This document shows, in pieces, positions 34,042 to 45,400 of a stretch of 64,000 nucleotides of DNA (position 1 is its first letter; each line of letters starts with the position of its first letter). The position numbers and the translations under genes are program-made. Source of the stretch: Marisa cornuarietis (Eukaryota; Mollusca; Gastropoda; Architaenioglossa; Ampullariidae); contig SMMW01000534.1 of the NCBI GenBank assembly GCA_004794655.1, positions 4,521,001 through 4,585,000 of the forward strand, given 5' to 3'. The notes beneath the pieces are model-generated. The model ran no database searches. It was not told the DNA's origin and saw only the letters and a list, made by a program, of their open reading frames with translations.

Positions 34042-35485
34042 AGTTGGAGTCGGACGTAAAACGGAGAGAGAACGTTGGGGTGTTTGGGGCGGGGTGTAGG
34101 GAGTGGCTGGAGCCGTGACTGCATCTCTGCATGCAGATGCTGCTGCACACGTGCCGTGAGGTGCTGCAGGCTGCCGTCACGCTTGCCGCACGCGCTGAGT
34201 GTTTGTCGCCAGTGTTGTTCTTTGTGTTATATACGACCATCCTACTGGTGAAGTATCTCCAGCCCCGGGCCGCCAGGTACAAAGGTTTACAGGCTTACAG
34301 ATTTACGTGTTTATAGATTTACAGAGACTCACGAGCACTGCGTGATGTGTCCCTCGTGAGAGAGAGAGAGAGAGGGGGGGTATGTCTCGTGAGTCGAGTG
34401 AGAGAGAGAGAGAGAGCGTGTGTTTGTGTGTTATACGTGCTGTACGTGTTGGTATATGTCATGAACTAGCCTGGTTCAAGGCCAGAGCAAACTGGTCGAG
34501 TCCCAGTTGTAGTTACAGAGAAACCGTGATCGCCCTTCGGCAATACCCGGCTGTCGGGTGGACAATGGGGCTAAGAGCCTAAGAGTGTTTCACCGCCGCC
34601 TGTCGCCCCTGGTGTCAGTTGGGCCTGCGAATCGTGGCCGCTTACGTAAGGGAGACCGTCGTCGTCGCCTCGGGGGTACGGCCGTTAATTGGAAGACCGG
34701 TAAACTTAGCGCCGGACAGTAGCGTTTGTTGTCATTGCCACCGACTGGACGCCGGTGATGGGCGAGGGAGCTAGACGAGTGTCGCGACAGCGTCGCGATG
34801 TTGATGTGACCGACCCGTCCGACCGTGAGAAAGAGGAATGTTGGGTAGCTACCCCGAGTATAGCGCAGTGGGATGTGGTCACTTTAGTTGGTGTTTGGTT
34901 GGTTATTCGCTCAGTCACTGCAAAATGCAAGTAATATTTTGAAATTATGCAAATTCACATATTGCACCATATATGCCTTATCCTTCTCTTTCACACTTTT
35001 ATCTCTTCTTGTAGACTGTAAATTATTCACATTTCAGTTTGCTTTTGTTCTAAAATGTGTGATGACTGTTTGAATGCAAAAAAAAATTTTACTATGTAAG
35101 TTTTAAGGTATTGTCTATTATTCTTTTGTGGTGGCTGCATTCTGCACACAAACCTCACAATAGAGCCACCATGAAATATAAAACTTCTTGGGTTTTTTTA
35201 ATAGTAATTTTATTCGAGAAGGAGAAGGAACTCGAACGAATTTCCTTCTCCATCGCTATTTCTTCTAGTAGCGTTTTAATTTCAAGATCACTGAAATAAG
35301 CTTTCCTAAGGCCATTTGCTTCCATTTTTTCCAACAGTGTATGAGAAAGCAGACCGCCGAAAAGAAGCAGGAAACACGTTATTTTCTAAACAAATACATG
35401 CGCAGTAACGCATGAAAATCGGGTCTCTCCGGAAGTTATTTTTAGAACTGCCCTTCCGCGCCGATAGCTAGTGGAGATCTATGGG

Positions 35486-36274
35486 AGGGTCTCTGCATAC
35501 CATCTTAGTGGGAAGACTATCGCGATAGGCTGTATTGGAATGATTGGCTATCGGTGCTCCCTGCATACGGCCTATTGCCTCTTATGGAGTTTCTGGGTTA
35601 AAAACAAGGGTCATAAGCCAGTCCCCTAGCATTTACCCACTGTCTCCAAGAAGGTGTCCCCTAAGAGGTGGTTGATTGCTTTCCATAGCACCATAGAATG
35701 GTGACTCTATGAAAAACATGTTTTTATCAGAAAAATAGCACACTGGCGTTTTGGATCACATGGGTATGACATTACATGGGATGTGAATAATTGAGGCTTA
35801 CATAAAGTTGCTGCAAGCAGTGGCATTTGCATCTGTGGCACAAAGTCTCCTAAATATGCATACATTAATAATGGTACCATCTTATATGAGTTTAGAGATA
35901 AGTGAGAAATTATTTGACCTCATAAGTTAATTGCATGACTGCATGTTGTTGTTGAGTCCGAGGGAAAGACAATATAAATATTTACCTTAGGATGCGGGCG
36001 TCATAAACACTACCAGGCCACTTGGCAACAATGTTGATGAACAGCAAGTTGGCATCACAGATAACCTATACACAAAAAGAAAAATAGTTTAAGGCAACAT
36101 AATCACTGATCATCTACTTTTCAGTGGTACACCCACCCTTCAAAGTAACATGGTCAGTATGTAATGCTCTCTTTTTGTAACATGCGGGGGTCCCTGCATA
36201 CGAATTTTCCCGCGCTATCGTGACAATAGGCCAATCGTACCGATAGCAGCGCTATCGGTGCTCCCTGCATACGA
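35486..36274 (-). mobile_element. PIF/Harbinger transposon remnant between two related hairpin blocks
   Basis: Two related blocks, 35486-35570 and 36186-36274, lie in the same orientation. Both have GGGTC(C/T)CTGCATAC at their left and end with GCTATCGGTGCTCCCTGCATACG. The second block contains a perfect hairpin, CCGATAGC-AGC-GCTATCGG (36240-36258); the first contains the palindrome CTATCGCGATAG. Between them on the minus strand are two exon-like fragments of a Harbinger-type transposase. The blocks are probably terminal or subterminal repeats of the transposon, though the direct orientation is unusual for true termini. Confidence 0.6.
35580..36065 (-). pseudogene. Harbinger-type (HARBI1-like) transposase fragments, two exon-like pieces
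   Basis: The first piece (35986-36065) follows TGTATAG and ends CTAAG|GTAAAT, so both splice signals are intact. It encodes VICDANLLFINIVAKWPGS then VYDARIL, the nuclease segment typified by N-x-V-A-x-W-P-G-S-x-H-D in HARBI1; the usual His is Tyr here. The second piece (about 35580-35708) encodes ESPFYGAME, GHLLGDSG, a stop, then GDWLMT and NPETP, where the family has GDSGY followed by a W-L-x-T-P motif. The codon phase of the two pieces matches, but the expected acceptor AG of the second reads AT. With the stop codon and the lost acceptor this copy is dead. The upstream exons with the rest of the DDE domain are missing. Confidence 0.8.
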
Positions 36275-36589
36275 TCCCAGAGTGGACAGTCACCCGCGTG
36301 GATTGAGGCGACGTGTCTCACGAAGACAGGGCTGCACCTGCGGAACATTTCCAGAGGTCTAAGGACGGATGCTAGGATACACGTGTAGAGGTGCAGGATT
36401 ACTGCTAGGATGTAGTTGGGAGAAGGAGGGTGGCGAGTGAACGAGCTGTATAGAAGTGTCCCCTCCCCCTCCGGCTAGAAACCGCTACCTCTACCTGCAG
36501 TAAAACCTTCACAATCTACTTTTTTCGGACCTTTTCATGTGTGTAAATTTGGCATATTGTGTGTTTAAATGCTATGCATTTCTGTGTAT

Positions 36590-36840
36590 GTGTTTCGGGC
36601 GTGTTTGTGTCTGTGTTTCAGGCATGTTTGTGTACGTGTCTCAGGCGTTTGTGTCTGTGTATATGCGTTGTGCGTCTGCACCAGGATATTTACATCGCAT
36701 ACATTATACACCAATACTTACAATACTCATATATATATACTGTTTTTATTCCACTTTTATTCACAGTACTTAAACATACGTGGATATTTACATCGCATAC
36801 ATATATATATATATATACAGCAATACTTACAATACTCATA
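36590..36840. repeat. Short tandem and direct repeats
   Basis: GTTT(C/T)GGGC-type 23-bp units recur at 36590-36660. Further right, two copies of a 50-60 bp unit beginning ATATTTACATCGCATACAT and ending CAATACTTACAATACTCATA lie at about 36686-36737 and 36782-36840, each with an AT microsatellite. Confidence 0.7.
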
Positions 36841-38630
36841 AATTAAAATTTATTAAATAGTTCGTTTGTATAGTTTTGCTTCGTGAGCTACGTAAGATCT
36901 CAGGACATCAAGTGAATCAGAAAACTGATTTTTGTAGCGCTATAACATCATACGAGAGAGGCTTTTCGGCCAGAGCGGCTTCCGAAGTTTGCCTGGCAAA
37001 TCCAGCCCCGAACGATGAGCTGTGTTTACTCATATCGACCCCCTGTCCTTTGTCTGACCTTTCTGCTCCAAGCATCCCTTCGATTTCATGAATGGCATTC
37101 CAAGGTCCCTCCTCGCATACTGCGCATGCGCCAGTGTCGTCCCTGTTGATCCATCACACACGGCGTGACGTCACGAGGGAGCTGGTCGCTGGATGCATCC
37201 AAACACAGCCGGATGGCTGACCAAGACGTGGACTTCCCCGCGGGTGATTGTGGAGTCATGGTTAAGCTCTGCTTCTACAGGCCAGGCGGAGGCCGCTGCG
37301 CTTTGTTTCAGGATTATCGAAGATTTTAGGCGAGCTGCGAAGATACCGGGGACAGAGAATGTCTCAAGGCGGATAACAGTGACGCACGCCTGGGCCCGCT
37401 TGCATGAGGCAAGCCTAATGCAACCCTAGTCTAGCAGACGCGTAGGTAAAGATAATCATGGCCTAAGATCGTATTACAGTCTAAAGCTTTGAAAATGGAG
37501 ATAATGGGAGCAGTCGAGCTGATCACCGAGGCATGTTATCCCGATTTTAATTATTAGTTCATATTGTTTTCTATTTCTTGTGACTTCAGTATCAAAAGCA
37601 CAGACGAGTGCGTGCAGAATAGAGGGGAGCGCACGCACGCTCGCTCTCTCTCTCTCTCTCATTCACACACACACACACAAGCGCAAACAAAACTCCTCTT
37701 TTGCTTTTTTTCCTACCTTTTCCTGTTTTTTATACCTCTTTTCTTTCTTTTCTCCCGAGAGACCATGCCTTCTCTCTCTTTTTTTCTATTTGTTTATTTC
37801 CAAATTAACTTTGTCTTTTTTCTTTCTTTTCGTCCTGTTACCAAACCGCTGTATGCTAGCATGCTTCTGCCAATGAGGTGCTAACCGTGCAGCTAGTATC
37901 CCGCTAATGTATTGTTCGCAGGCTGCTGCAGTTTGATTTACAGCAGAACATCTTGCCTGCCCTTTGCGTTTGCCGACAATTTGTTTTCTTACTCACCCCA
38001 CCCCCGATGCAGTCGATTTGTGATTTAACTCTCTTTGCGGTCAAAGACCCCTACGACGGGGAAGGACAGTTTGTTTCCCAGCCATAGCAAACACTGCGAC
38101 ACTAATGACTAGCTTCTGTCAGGACGATTAGGGCAGCGTGTTGACCGGTCACAAATCACACCGAGGATGAGTCAATGTCATGCCTAGAAAGGGGAATAAC
38201 TCTGTACAGGTGGCGCTAATGGGGGCGGAGGGCAGACAATCCTTCTACTTATTGTCGTGCTCGGCAGTTATTGACACACTGCTGTAGATAAATGTGTTAG
38301 AAACTAAACATAGGACGTTTTTTATACAAATGCCGACATAACTTGTGAAGAGAATATAAGTGATGTCGGTCATAAAGCAGAGGCAACGCAGCTTCTCCCC
38401 ATGGATTGGAAGCTTTACGGGGTACTGTAGGAAAGAGTTGAATACATCGCAGTCAGTTGATTATTTCAAGGTATCTGTCGCGCGTATGGTCCATAACTAT
38501 GAATAAAGACGATTTAACACGGTTGTGGGTATTTGGTGGAAGTAAAGCAAACGTCGTTACATCTAGTTCAGATTACAGTCCATAGAAACGGTCTAACGGA
38601 TTTGCCTCCAGATAGCGATAAGCGAATGCT

Positions 38631-38764
38631 GGACGATCTTCGCGGAGTATGGCAGAGAGTGGGTGGACAACCTTGCGGGGTATGGCAGAGAGTGGGTGGA
38701 CGATCTTTGCAGAGTATGGTAGAGAGTGGGTGGATGATCTTCGCGGGGAATGGCACAGGGTGGC
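38631..38764 (+). repeat. 34-bp tandem repeat, four units
   Basis: Four units of 33-34 bp share GGA(C/T)GATCTT, a GCGGGG-type core and ATGG(C/T)A(G/C)AG(A/G)GTGGGT. The array stays open in one frame but has no family resemblance. Confidence 0.8.
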
Positions 38765-40273
38765 TTCGCGCTTGTCTCTTATCTGGGGAGCAGGCGGAGA
38801 GGTTTCTTTTAAACTGTGTTTGCGTAGATCGGCGAAGTAGGGCGTACCAGCTGAAGGTACTATCTTGACATGCTTTCTCTCTTATGAGCCCTCTTTATTC
38901 CGTGAACACTCGTTTTTATTCCTTGTTATCACTTCACAACACCAAACACTCTACGTTTTCTTTTTCACACCCTTATTCCAGAAACACTTATGCATGCATG
39001 CTCACGCTCTCTCTCTCACTATAGATACAGTGTACATATGCAGACACATACATATCTACCCTTTAGAAACGCATCCACCCACCCAACCAAACTCGTGTGT
39101 TTGAGCATACTTCTCTTGATTTTACAGCAGACACAACTTCAAGCTAATCTGGGCTCATAATTATCACTGTATTTGGGTGGATCCGTCCTGTGCATGGCAC
39201 GCCCTTTTGTGTTGTTTTCGACTTAAAATTTACGGAAAACGACTTAAGAAACTGTCTCTATTTCAGAACTGGACCAACGGTGTCAGACCAACCACAAGGC
39301 ATGCACAGATAAAAACGGTCTCGTGCGCCAGCGCGCGGAACTCGCTTGATCAAAAGACCAGGCGCCACCTGTCCAGTAGACGAACCCTCGTGCTACCCAG
39401 GTGCGCGGAGAAGGTCGTCTGCCCCCAGAAACGGGCTGCCACAGTAAACCGTCGACACAGCTACACCGTCGAACCCTGGGCGGCGCCGGTACACGAGGGA
39501 TCCTAACGGGCGTCGATTGCCACATCAAAGCTGCACACTCAGGCCATAAAGACGTTTTCCCCCTCGCTCTCACCGTACGTAACTCTCCAGTCTAGAGAGT
39601 CGACAAGGGTCTGCGTGCTCCTGTTCGCAGCTCCCCCGCCCCTCCCCTCCCACAAAAAAAACTTCTCCTCACCCGACACTTCCCTGCTCACCCCTTCCTC
39701 CTACCGCGATGCGAGTTCACGATTCTGGGCGCCAGAAGTCGTTCGGTGGCGTCAAGGTAGGTGTTGCACGACATGGCGCCTGGAAAACTGACGACACCCT
39801 GCGCGTGCAGGAGTGTGAGTGTGTGTGAGCGCTCGCGTGCGCGGGTCTTGCGATGAGAAAACGCTTGGTTTCCCTCCTCAAACTTTCTCAGTTTTTCGAA
39901 AAAAAAAAAAAAAAAGATGAAAAAAAAAATCCCAGCCGGCGTCTCGAAAATTAATCGCGGAGCTGCGATCCAGCGCCTGCATCTGACGTGTAAATTAGCC
40001 TGGGAATCTCTCGCCTCCAGTGAAAGTGACCTGAGGTAATAGCGATGCTGACTTACATTCACGCCCTCATGGCCGCCACCATCCGCCTCCTTGACGTGGT
40101 CATTGAGGGAAAGAAGAAAGGAATGAATGTGATATTTTTTTTTAAATACGAACAAAATTAACGGATTAACGAGGCTGTAAAGGGCTTAGCCTCTGCGCAC
40201 AGATGCGGAGAGAAAATTTGAACGCCGCATCTCACGAAGGAATGGATGTTTTCCCGCTCAAAATTGGAGAATT

Positions 40274-40287
40274 GTTACCCTGGCAAC
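40274..40287. promoter_or_regulatory. RFX X-box-like inverted repeat
   Basis: GTTACC-CT-GGCAAC is a perfect inverted repeat matching the consensus of RFX transcription factor sites, which mark cilia genes in animals. No gene start is recognised beside it, so its function is unproven. Confidence 0.35.
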
Positions 40288-42180
40288 AAATTAATTTCGT
40301 AGAACGCGGGTCAAGTTTTCCTGGCGGGTGCCTCCAAACCGAATGCCGCTAGTGTCACAAGTCGACAAGTGTTGTGGGACTGAGAAGTCTCCAATATCCA
40401 ATTTCCTTTCGTAGTCTTCAGCGAGTAAAATCATCAAGACCTTGGTGGCTGGTCAGAAAGTTGATAAGCCACAGCGCTGCCTATCCTTGACCGTCCCTTA
40501 AAGTGCTCTGACTGTGTCTCCTCAACCAGAGATGACCAGCGAGGCTGCTGATAAGTTTGCTGATAGATTAAACCTGAAGGATGTCGCACCTTGTGGGCAG
40601 GCAACTTGAAGCTTAGATAGCAGATGATAGTCTTTTATGTTACCTCCCCCCCCCCCCATCTCTCTTTCCTCCGAGTCCTACAGCACGTGGTTATAAACTG
40701 CGGCAGACCACCGGCAAAGTTGGATGAATGTGTGACCAGGTTTGGCAAACTTTTTATGTAAACGTCAGCTTTGCCAAACTTGTTCAAACATCGGGTTATC
40801 TTTGCTCTATTAAGAACGGTCGTTATGCAATCGACGTTATAGGGAGGAGACTCTTTAGTTGCCTTTGGACACACTGGTGACACATCCACTGTACATTTGT
40901 ATCTGGGTATATTTGTATATATTCTCATGATTATATATGGGGTGGGACACAGGGACACACACACACACACACACACACTCTCTCTCTCTCCCATACATGC
41001 ACACGTAGACACACAAACGCACACGCTTACATACACAAACGCACACAAACACATAAAATAATATATATTATGTTAATGCACATACACACAAACTGACACG
41101 TCTCCCGACACAATCTCTCTCTCAACCTCCTTCTCTTTCTCTCGTCCAGCTCCAATAAATGTGCACCCGCGGCACCCGGGTGGCAACACCCTTGTCGATA
41201 AAAGCAAACATAGCGTGCTCTTTGAAAAAAAAAAAAAGTAAAATAGTGTCCATTGCCCGCGATAAAGCGGCGTTTGGAGCATTAACTGTTGACACAGGCT
41301 TAAATTAGATGTACAGTCCTATTTACCTTGCTGTTATCTCAGGTTCACTTGCTTTTGATCTACGTGGCAATTCGGCCGAAAGAGATTCTCAATGATGTAC
41401 AGGGCGAGAGAGAGAGAGAGAGGGGGGATACCTGTTGCTCGTCTCCCTCCCTCCTGGTCGCCATGTTCCCACTAGCTTTCCGTTGGTGGCAGATACACCG
41501 GCGACATCAACTTGCACGCACATCACGCCACGACAAGATTTATCAAGCAGATGACGGGAGGGGCGGAGTGGAGGGGAGGGAGCTGGGAGAGGGAGCTGGG
41601 AGGGAAGTGGAGAGAAGACAAGTGTGTGCGTGGTGGGGGGGGGGGATGGTATGAAACGTAGAGTGAAAAGTCATGTCCATAGCAAAAGGTGTTTACACTG
41701 CATCTCTTTAGTTATTGAAACTGTGTTCCAGTTGTCAGCAGTTTTAGTTTAAAATGTACGTTTATTCATTTTATTTTAACGGCGTCAGCTTTCTCCATAT
41801 TTACCGGATTTTGACGTTTATGTATTGTCAACTATTATTTAATTTATTTATTGAAACCTTTCTAATTATTCAAACATATCCTCGTTTCCACATGCTAATA
41901 TACATTCATTCATTTAGGGGTTTTTATATTTTTTTTAAATATTGATTTACACGAATGAAACATTTACGCATCATCACCAAAAAAGGTTACAAAGCCCCGG
42001 AATTGGTTGTGTGATTGTTAGAATGTACCTCTCAGGCTTACATCACAAAGATGCTCACTGCACTAAAAAAGAAATTGCACGAACAACCAAAACGACTGGA
42101 GAAGAAATGGGGAAACAGCATGGTACAGATAGGGAAAGAGAGACGAGTATGACGGGTAGAAGTTGGGAGTTTACCTGATA

Positions 42181-42396
42181 AACTGCCGGGTATTAAAACG
42201 TGTGCGATAAGAGTAGTTTGCTGAATCGGGTATTAAAGTGTACATGATAAGAGTAGTTTGCTGGTCAACTGCCGGGTATTAAAGTGTGTATGATAAGAGT
42301 AGTTTGCTGGTAATCTGCCGGGTATTAAAGCGCGTATGATGAGTAGTTTGCTGGTCAACTGCCGGGTATTAGAGCGTGTAAGATAAGAGTAGTTTT
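42181..42396 (+). repeat. 46-bp minisatellite, about five units
   Basis: Units share CTGCCGGGTATTA(A/G)A, a variable GTGT block, GATAAGAGTAGTTTGCTG. The second unit lacks the first bases, and the array stops in a T-run. Variation between units shows it is old. Confidence 0.9.
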
Positions 42397-42499
42397 TTTG
42401 GTTCGAGAAAGCTGGAAAGATCTCAGATGTCAAACTTCGATGGTTGTTCTTTTTTGCGCCTGGTCGTCTAGACATTAAATTAACCAACCTTTGAAGATG

Positions 42500-45400
42500 T
42501 ATTTACACAAGCATCACATATGTGTACTCTTTTCCTCATCAAAGAGTTTACTCCCTTTCAAACTGGAAGTAATAAAGATCAAACTTAAAGGAGTTCTTTC
42601 TTCTAATGGCTTCTAATCTTCTTCTTGAGTGACTTTCTTTACCTGGGGAAAAAAATCCTTTTTGTCAAATGGTGCTCATTTGTTATGTTCGTGATTGTTG
42701 CAATTCTGACTCTTCTAGAAGTTTACACTCAGTTCCATCAGTCGTGAGAAGAAAAGAACCAGTTACACAAGAACGAGCAGAAAGGAGAGAAGAATGGATT
42801 GCTCTACTGTAATTAAAAGGAGTGAGGCTCGAGTCAGCCGTTTGATGAGACGTCTGTTCTGGTCTTTTTGATGGCGATGAGTCACTGAATAGATTCTTAA
42901 TAACAAAAAATAATAGCAGTATTACCAGCATCATCAGTGATAGACTAGATAGCCTAGCGTTACCTTTATTTCCCATTTACCACCAAGGTCTATTTAATTC
43001 AAGCTTTCTTTAAAAGAAAACAAAGTCAGCCAGCAGTTTAGAATAATTCTGTAAAGTTTGGAACATTCTTCAGGAGAGGAACGAAACAACGCCAGATACA
43101 AAATAATTCACAATACGTTATACGTTATATTTGGAAAATTGTCTTGATTTTTGGACCAAGACTTTGCTGGAATTTCACAGGGATCATTCCTATCAAACAG
43201 GAAAATTTATATCTTTTCTTGGATGGAACGTCTGTTATTTGGAAATATCATCTTTCATCACTCACGCCAGGTTTTCTTCTTCTCCATCTTGATGTATTTA
43301 CCTCTCCCCCCAATAAGGAAGGTAACTCTTGCAAACCTTTCCAGCCTTTGAGAGATGGAGAAATACAGAAACATGGAAGCTGAACTGTATCCGGTTACTG
43401 CTGCCTTTTAAACTGGTCAGTCCCTGACTTTGCATACTGCTCCCGTCCTTGTCCACAAAGAGCTGTTCCACCACATCGCCCTTACGTGACTAAATCAACA
43501 CGCGATGCTGGGCCGTGTGAGCCCACGTGGCCACTCTTCGTGTCAAAACGAGAGAAAACAGGACCGATCACTCGCTTGCCAGCGGGAGAGAACTCCATGG
43601 AAAGACGAAAAAAAGGGGGGAAAATTGATGTATTTTATTTTTATTAGCTCCACATTCTTGTTCTTGTAGGAGCTGTGTGTCCTGCAGGCAAGAAATATAA
43701 ATGTCGGACACAGATGTTAGGGGGAATAAGGGGAAAGGAGAAGAATGGGAGAGAGAGAGAGAGAGAGTTGAGTTGTACTACCACGGATTTTCCATTCTCT
43801 GGATTTTACACACGGAGAATATGTGCATATCGAGGCTTCGATTGACTTTGCCTTCGCAAGTAACTAAAATAATAGAAAAGAACAAGGTAGGTATTTTCGA
43901 TCAAGCGTTGTCTCGATGTTGGGCATATTCGCAGTTTCTTGTGATCTCAGGTCAACTGTAGCTGCCTGGTCATGTCGGCAGCACACTTGAGGCACATGCA
44001 GTGCCTTGTAGGGTGAACCACTTGTACGGTGAACCAACAAACGCATTGTTTAGCGTTCCAGGTGACAGAGAACCAGAGAAGGCAAAAGCCCGAAGTTTTG
44101 TCTGCTCGCATGGGGGGGGGGGGGAGACTGTGGTGTGGAGTTAGGGAAATAAGGTGGAGATAATCACAAGTTTTCTCTTTGATTCTTCGTTCGTCAGTCT
44201 ACATAGCTCCATCCTTTCTTTGAATTTTTGTGATGGAAGACGAAACTATTACCCCAAAATTTATCATCAGGATAAAACATGTTTTCTTTTGCTTGTATGC
44301 GCATGACGATTCCATGTGCACTACCAGTCAAACATGCTTGGGTCCGTTTTACTGCGAAAACAAATTTTGTCAAGAAGAAAAAAATGATACCTAAACAAAC
44401 TGCATTGCTATCTCCATCAGGGACATGTAATTCGTTGTGATGTTGTACACGTATAAATAACATTAATATGTGGCCAGCCAAGTCCTCTTGCAATTTAAAG
44501 TTCTACACCAGTGCAACATTCAATTTAATTATGGTTTTTGTGTACTCTACAATTTGCTTTTTTTCCAAAATAAACTTGAATAACACACTTTCTGCTTTTA
44601 AGAAACAAGCCTTCATCATAACCAGAAGAAGGGTCACACATGTGACATCGTAACTATCTATACACTTATTATAGCGAAACTCTGATAAGGGCAAGAATCT
44701 CGATAAAGTTTCCTGATGTGAAGATGTTTATTATCATGGCGATGTTTGCAGACTTGAGAACGGACGCGAGTTATTTGCTCATATTTTGGAAAATGGTACC
44801 CAGCACTCAGCTGAAAACATGTTTGTCACTGTAGTAGACCTTTAAGATAGCATATCTCGCGATCAGTAAACAACACAGTGTCATTATTTTCCCCAGAGCC
44901 TAGCGGCGTACTCCCCACCGCGTTTCATCTGGCGGCACAATTTTTAAGCATGGTGGCGAGAGACCAGCAGCCTGCTCCTAGAACTGAAGCCAAAAATGGG
45001 ACTCCTGTGATTCGCGCCTTTGAAGAGCGCGGCAAATATTCAAAACAGATGATAACTTGCAATCTCACAGACAACCTTGATAACGGTGATGATTGTGTAA
45101 CGACGTAAAGTTACGTTTGGACGCGAAGCGTGTGGCGACCAAACAAATAAAAGGCTGAGAGAAAAATAAACTGTTTACAAAGCTTTACGTACGTGAATAC
45201 AAACAAACCCGCCTATGAACAGCCGTTCTCTTTGTATCGCCGGCCATGCGGTGGTGGCGAACGAGCGGTCTCAGCGCCAGCAGGTACTAATTAATGCCGG
45301 GACTAACAACACACATTTTGTTATCCTTATCCCACCACCCTAGCAGGGTGCAGCCGCGTTCCGACTTCAAAGGTCAGAGAACTGAGGGTCTGCAACGGAC

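Larger units (their letters stand above)
37100..42175. other. Largely non-coding stretch with low-complexity runs
   Basis: Contains (CT)n and (AC)n runs at 37640-37680 and 40954-40990, a 34-bp tandem repeat (listed separately), A-runs at 39899-39930 and 41224-41237, and GA-rich tracts near 41405 and 41570-41650. No frame has a recognisable domain. Confidence 0.45.

Noticed and set aside
37160..37175. TGACGTCA (CRE-like) palindromes near 37164, 48742 and 55358
   Set aside because: About one 8-bp site is expected by chance in 64 kb; three without gene context are not convincing.
40635..41054. Cys/Val-rich frames around 40855-41054 and similar frames at 26522-26722 and 59247-59562
   Set aside because: These are translations of CA/GT microsatellites, not proteins.
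44878..45108. 76-codon frame with plausible composition
   Set aside because: No homology recognised, no splice or promoter support.
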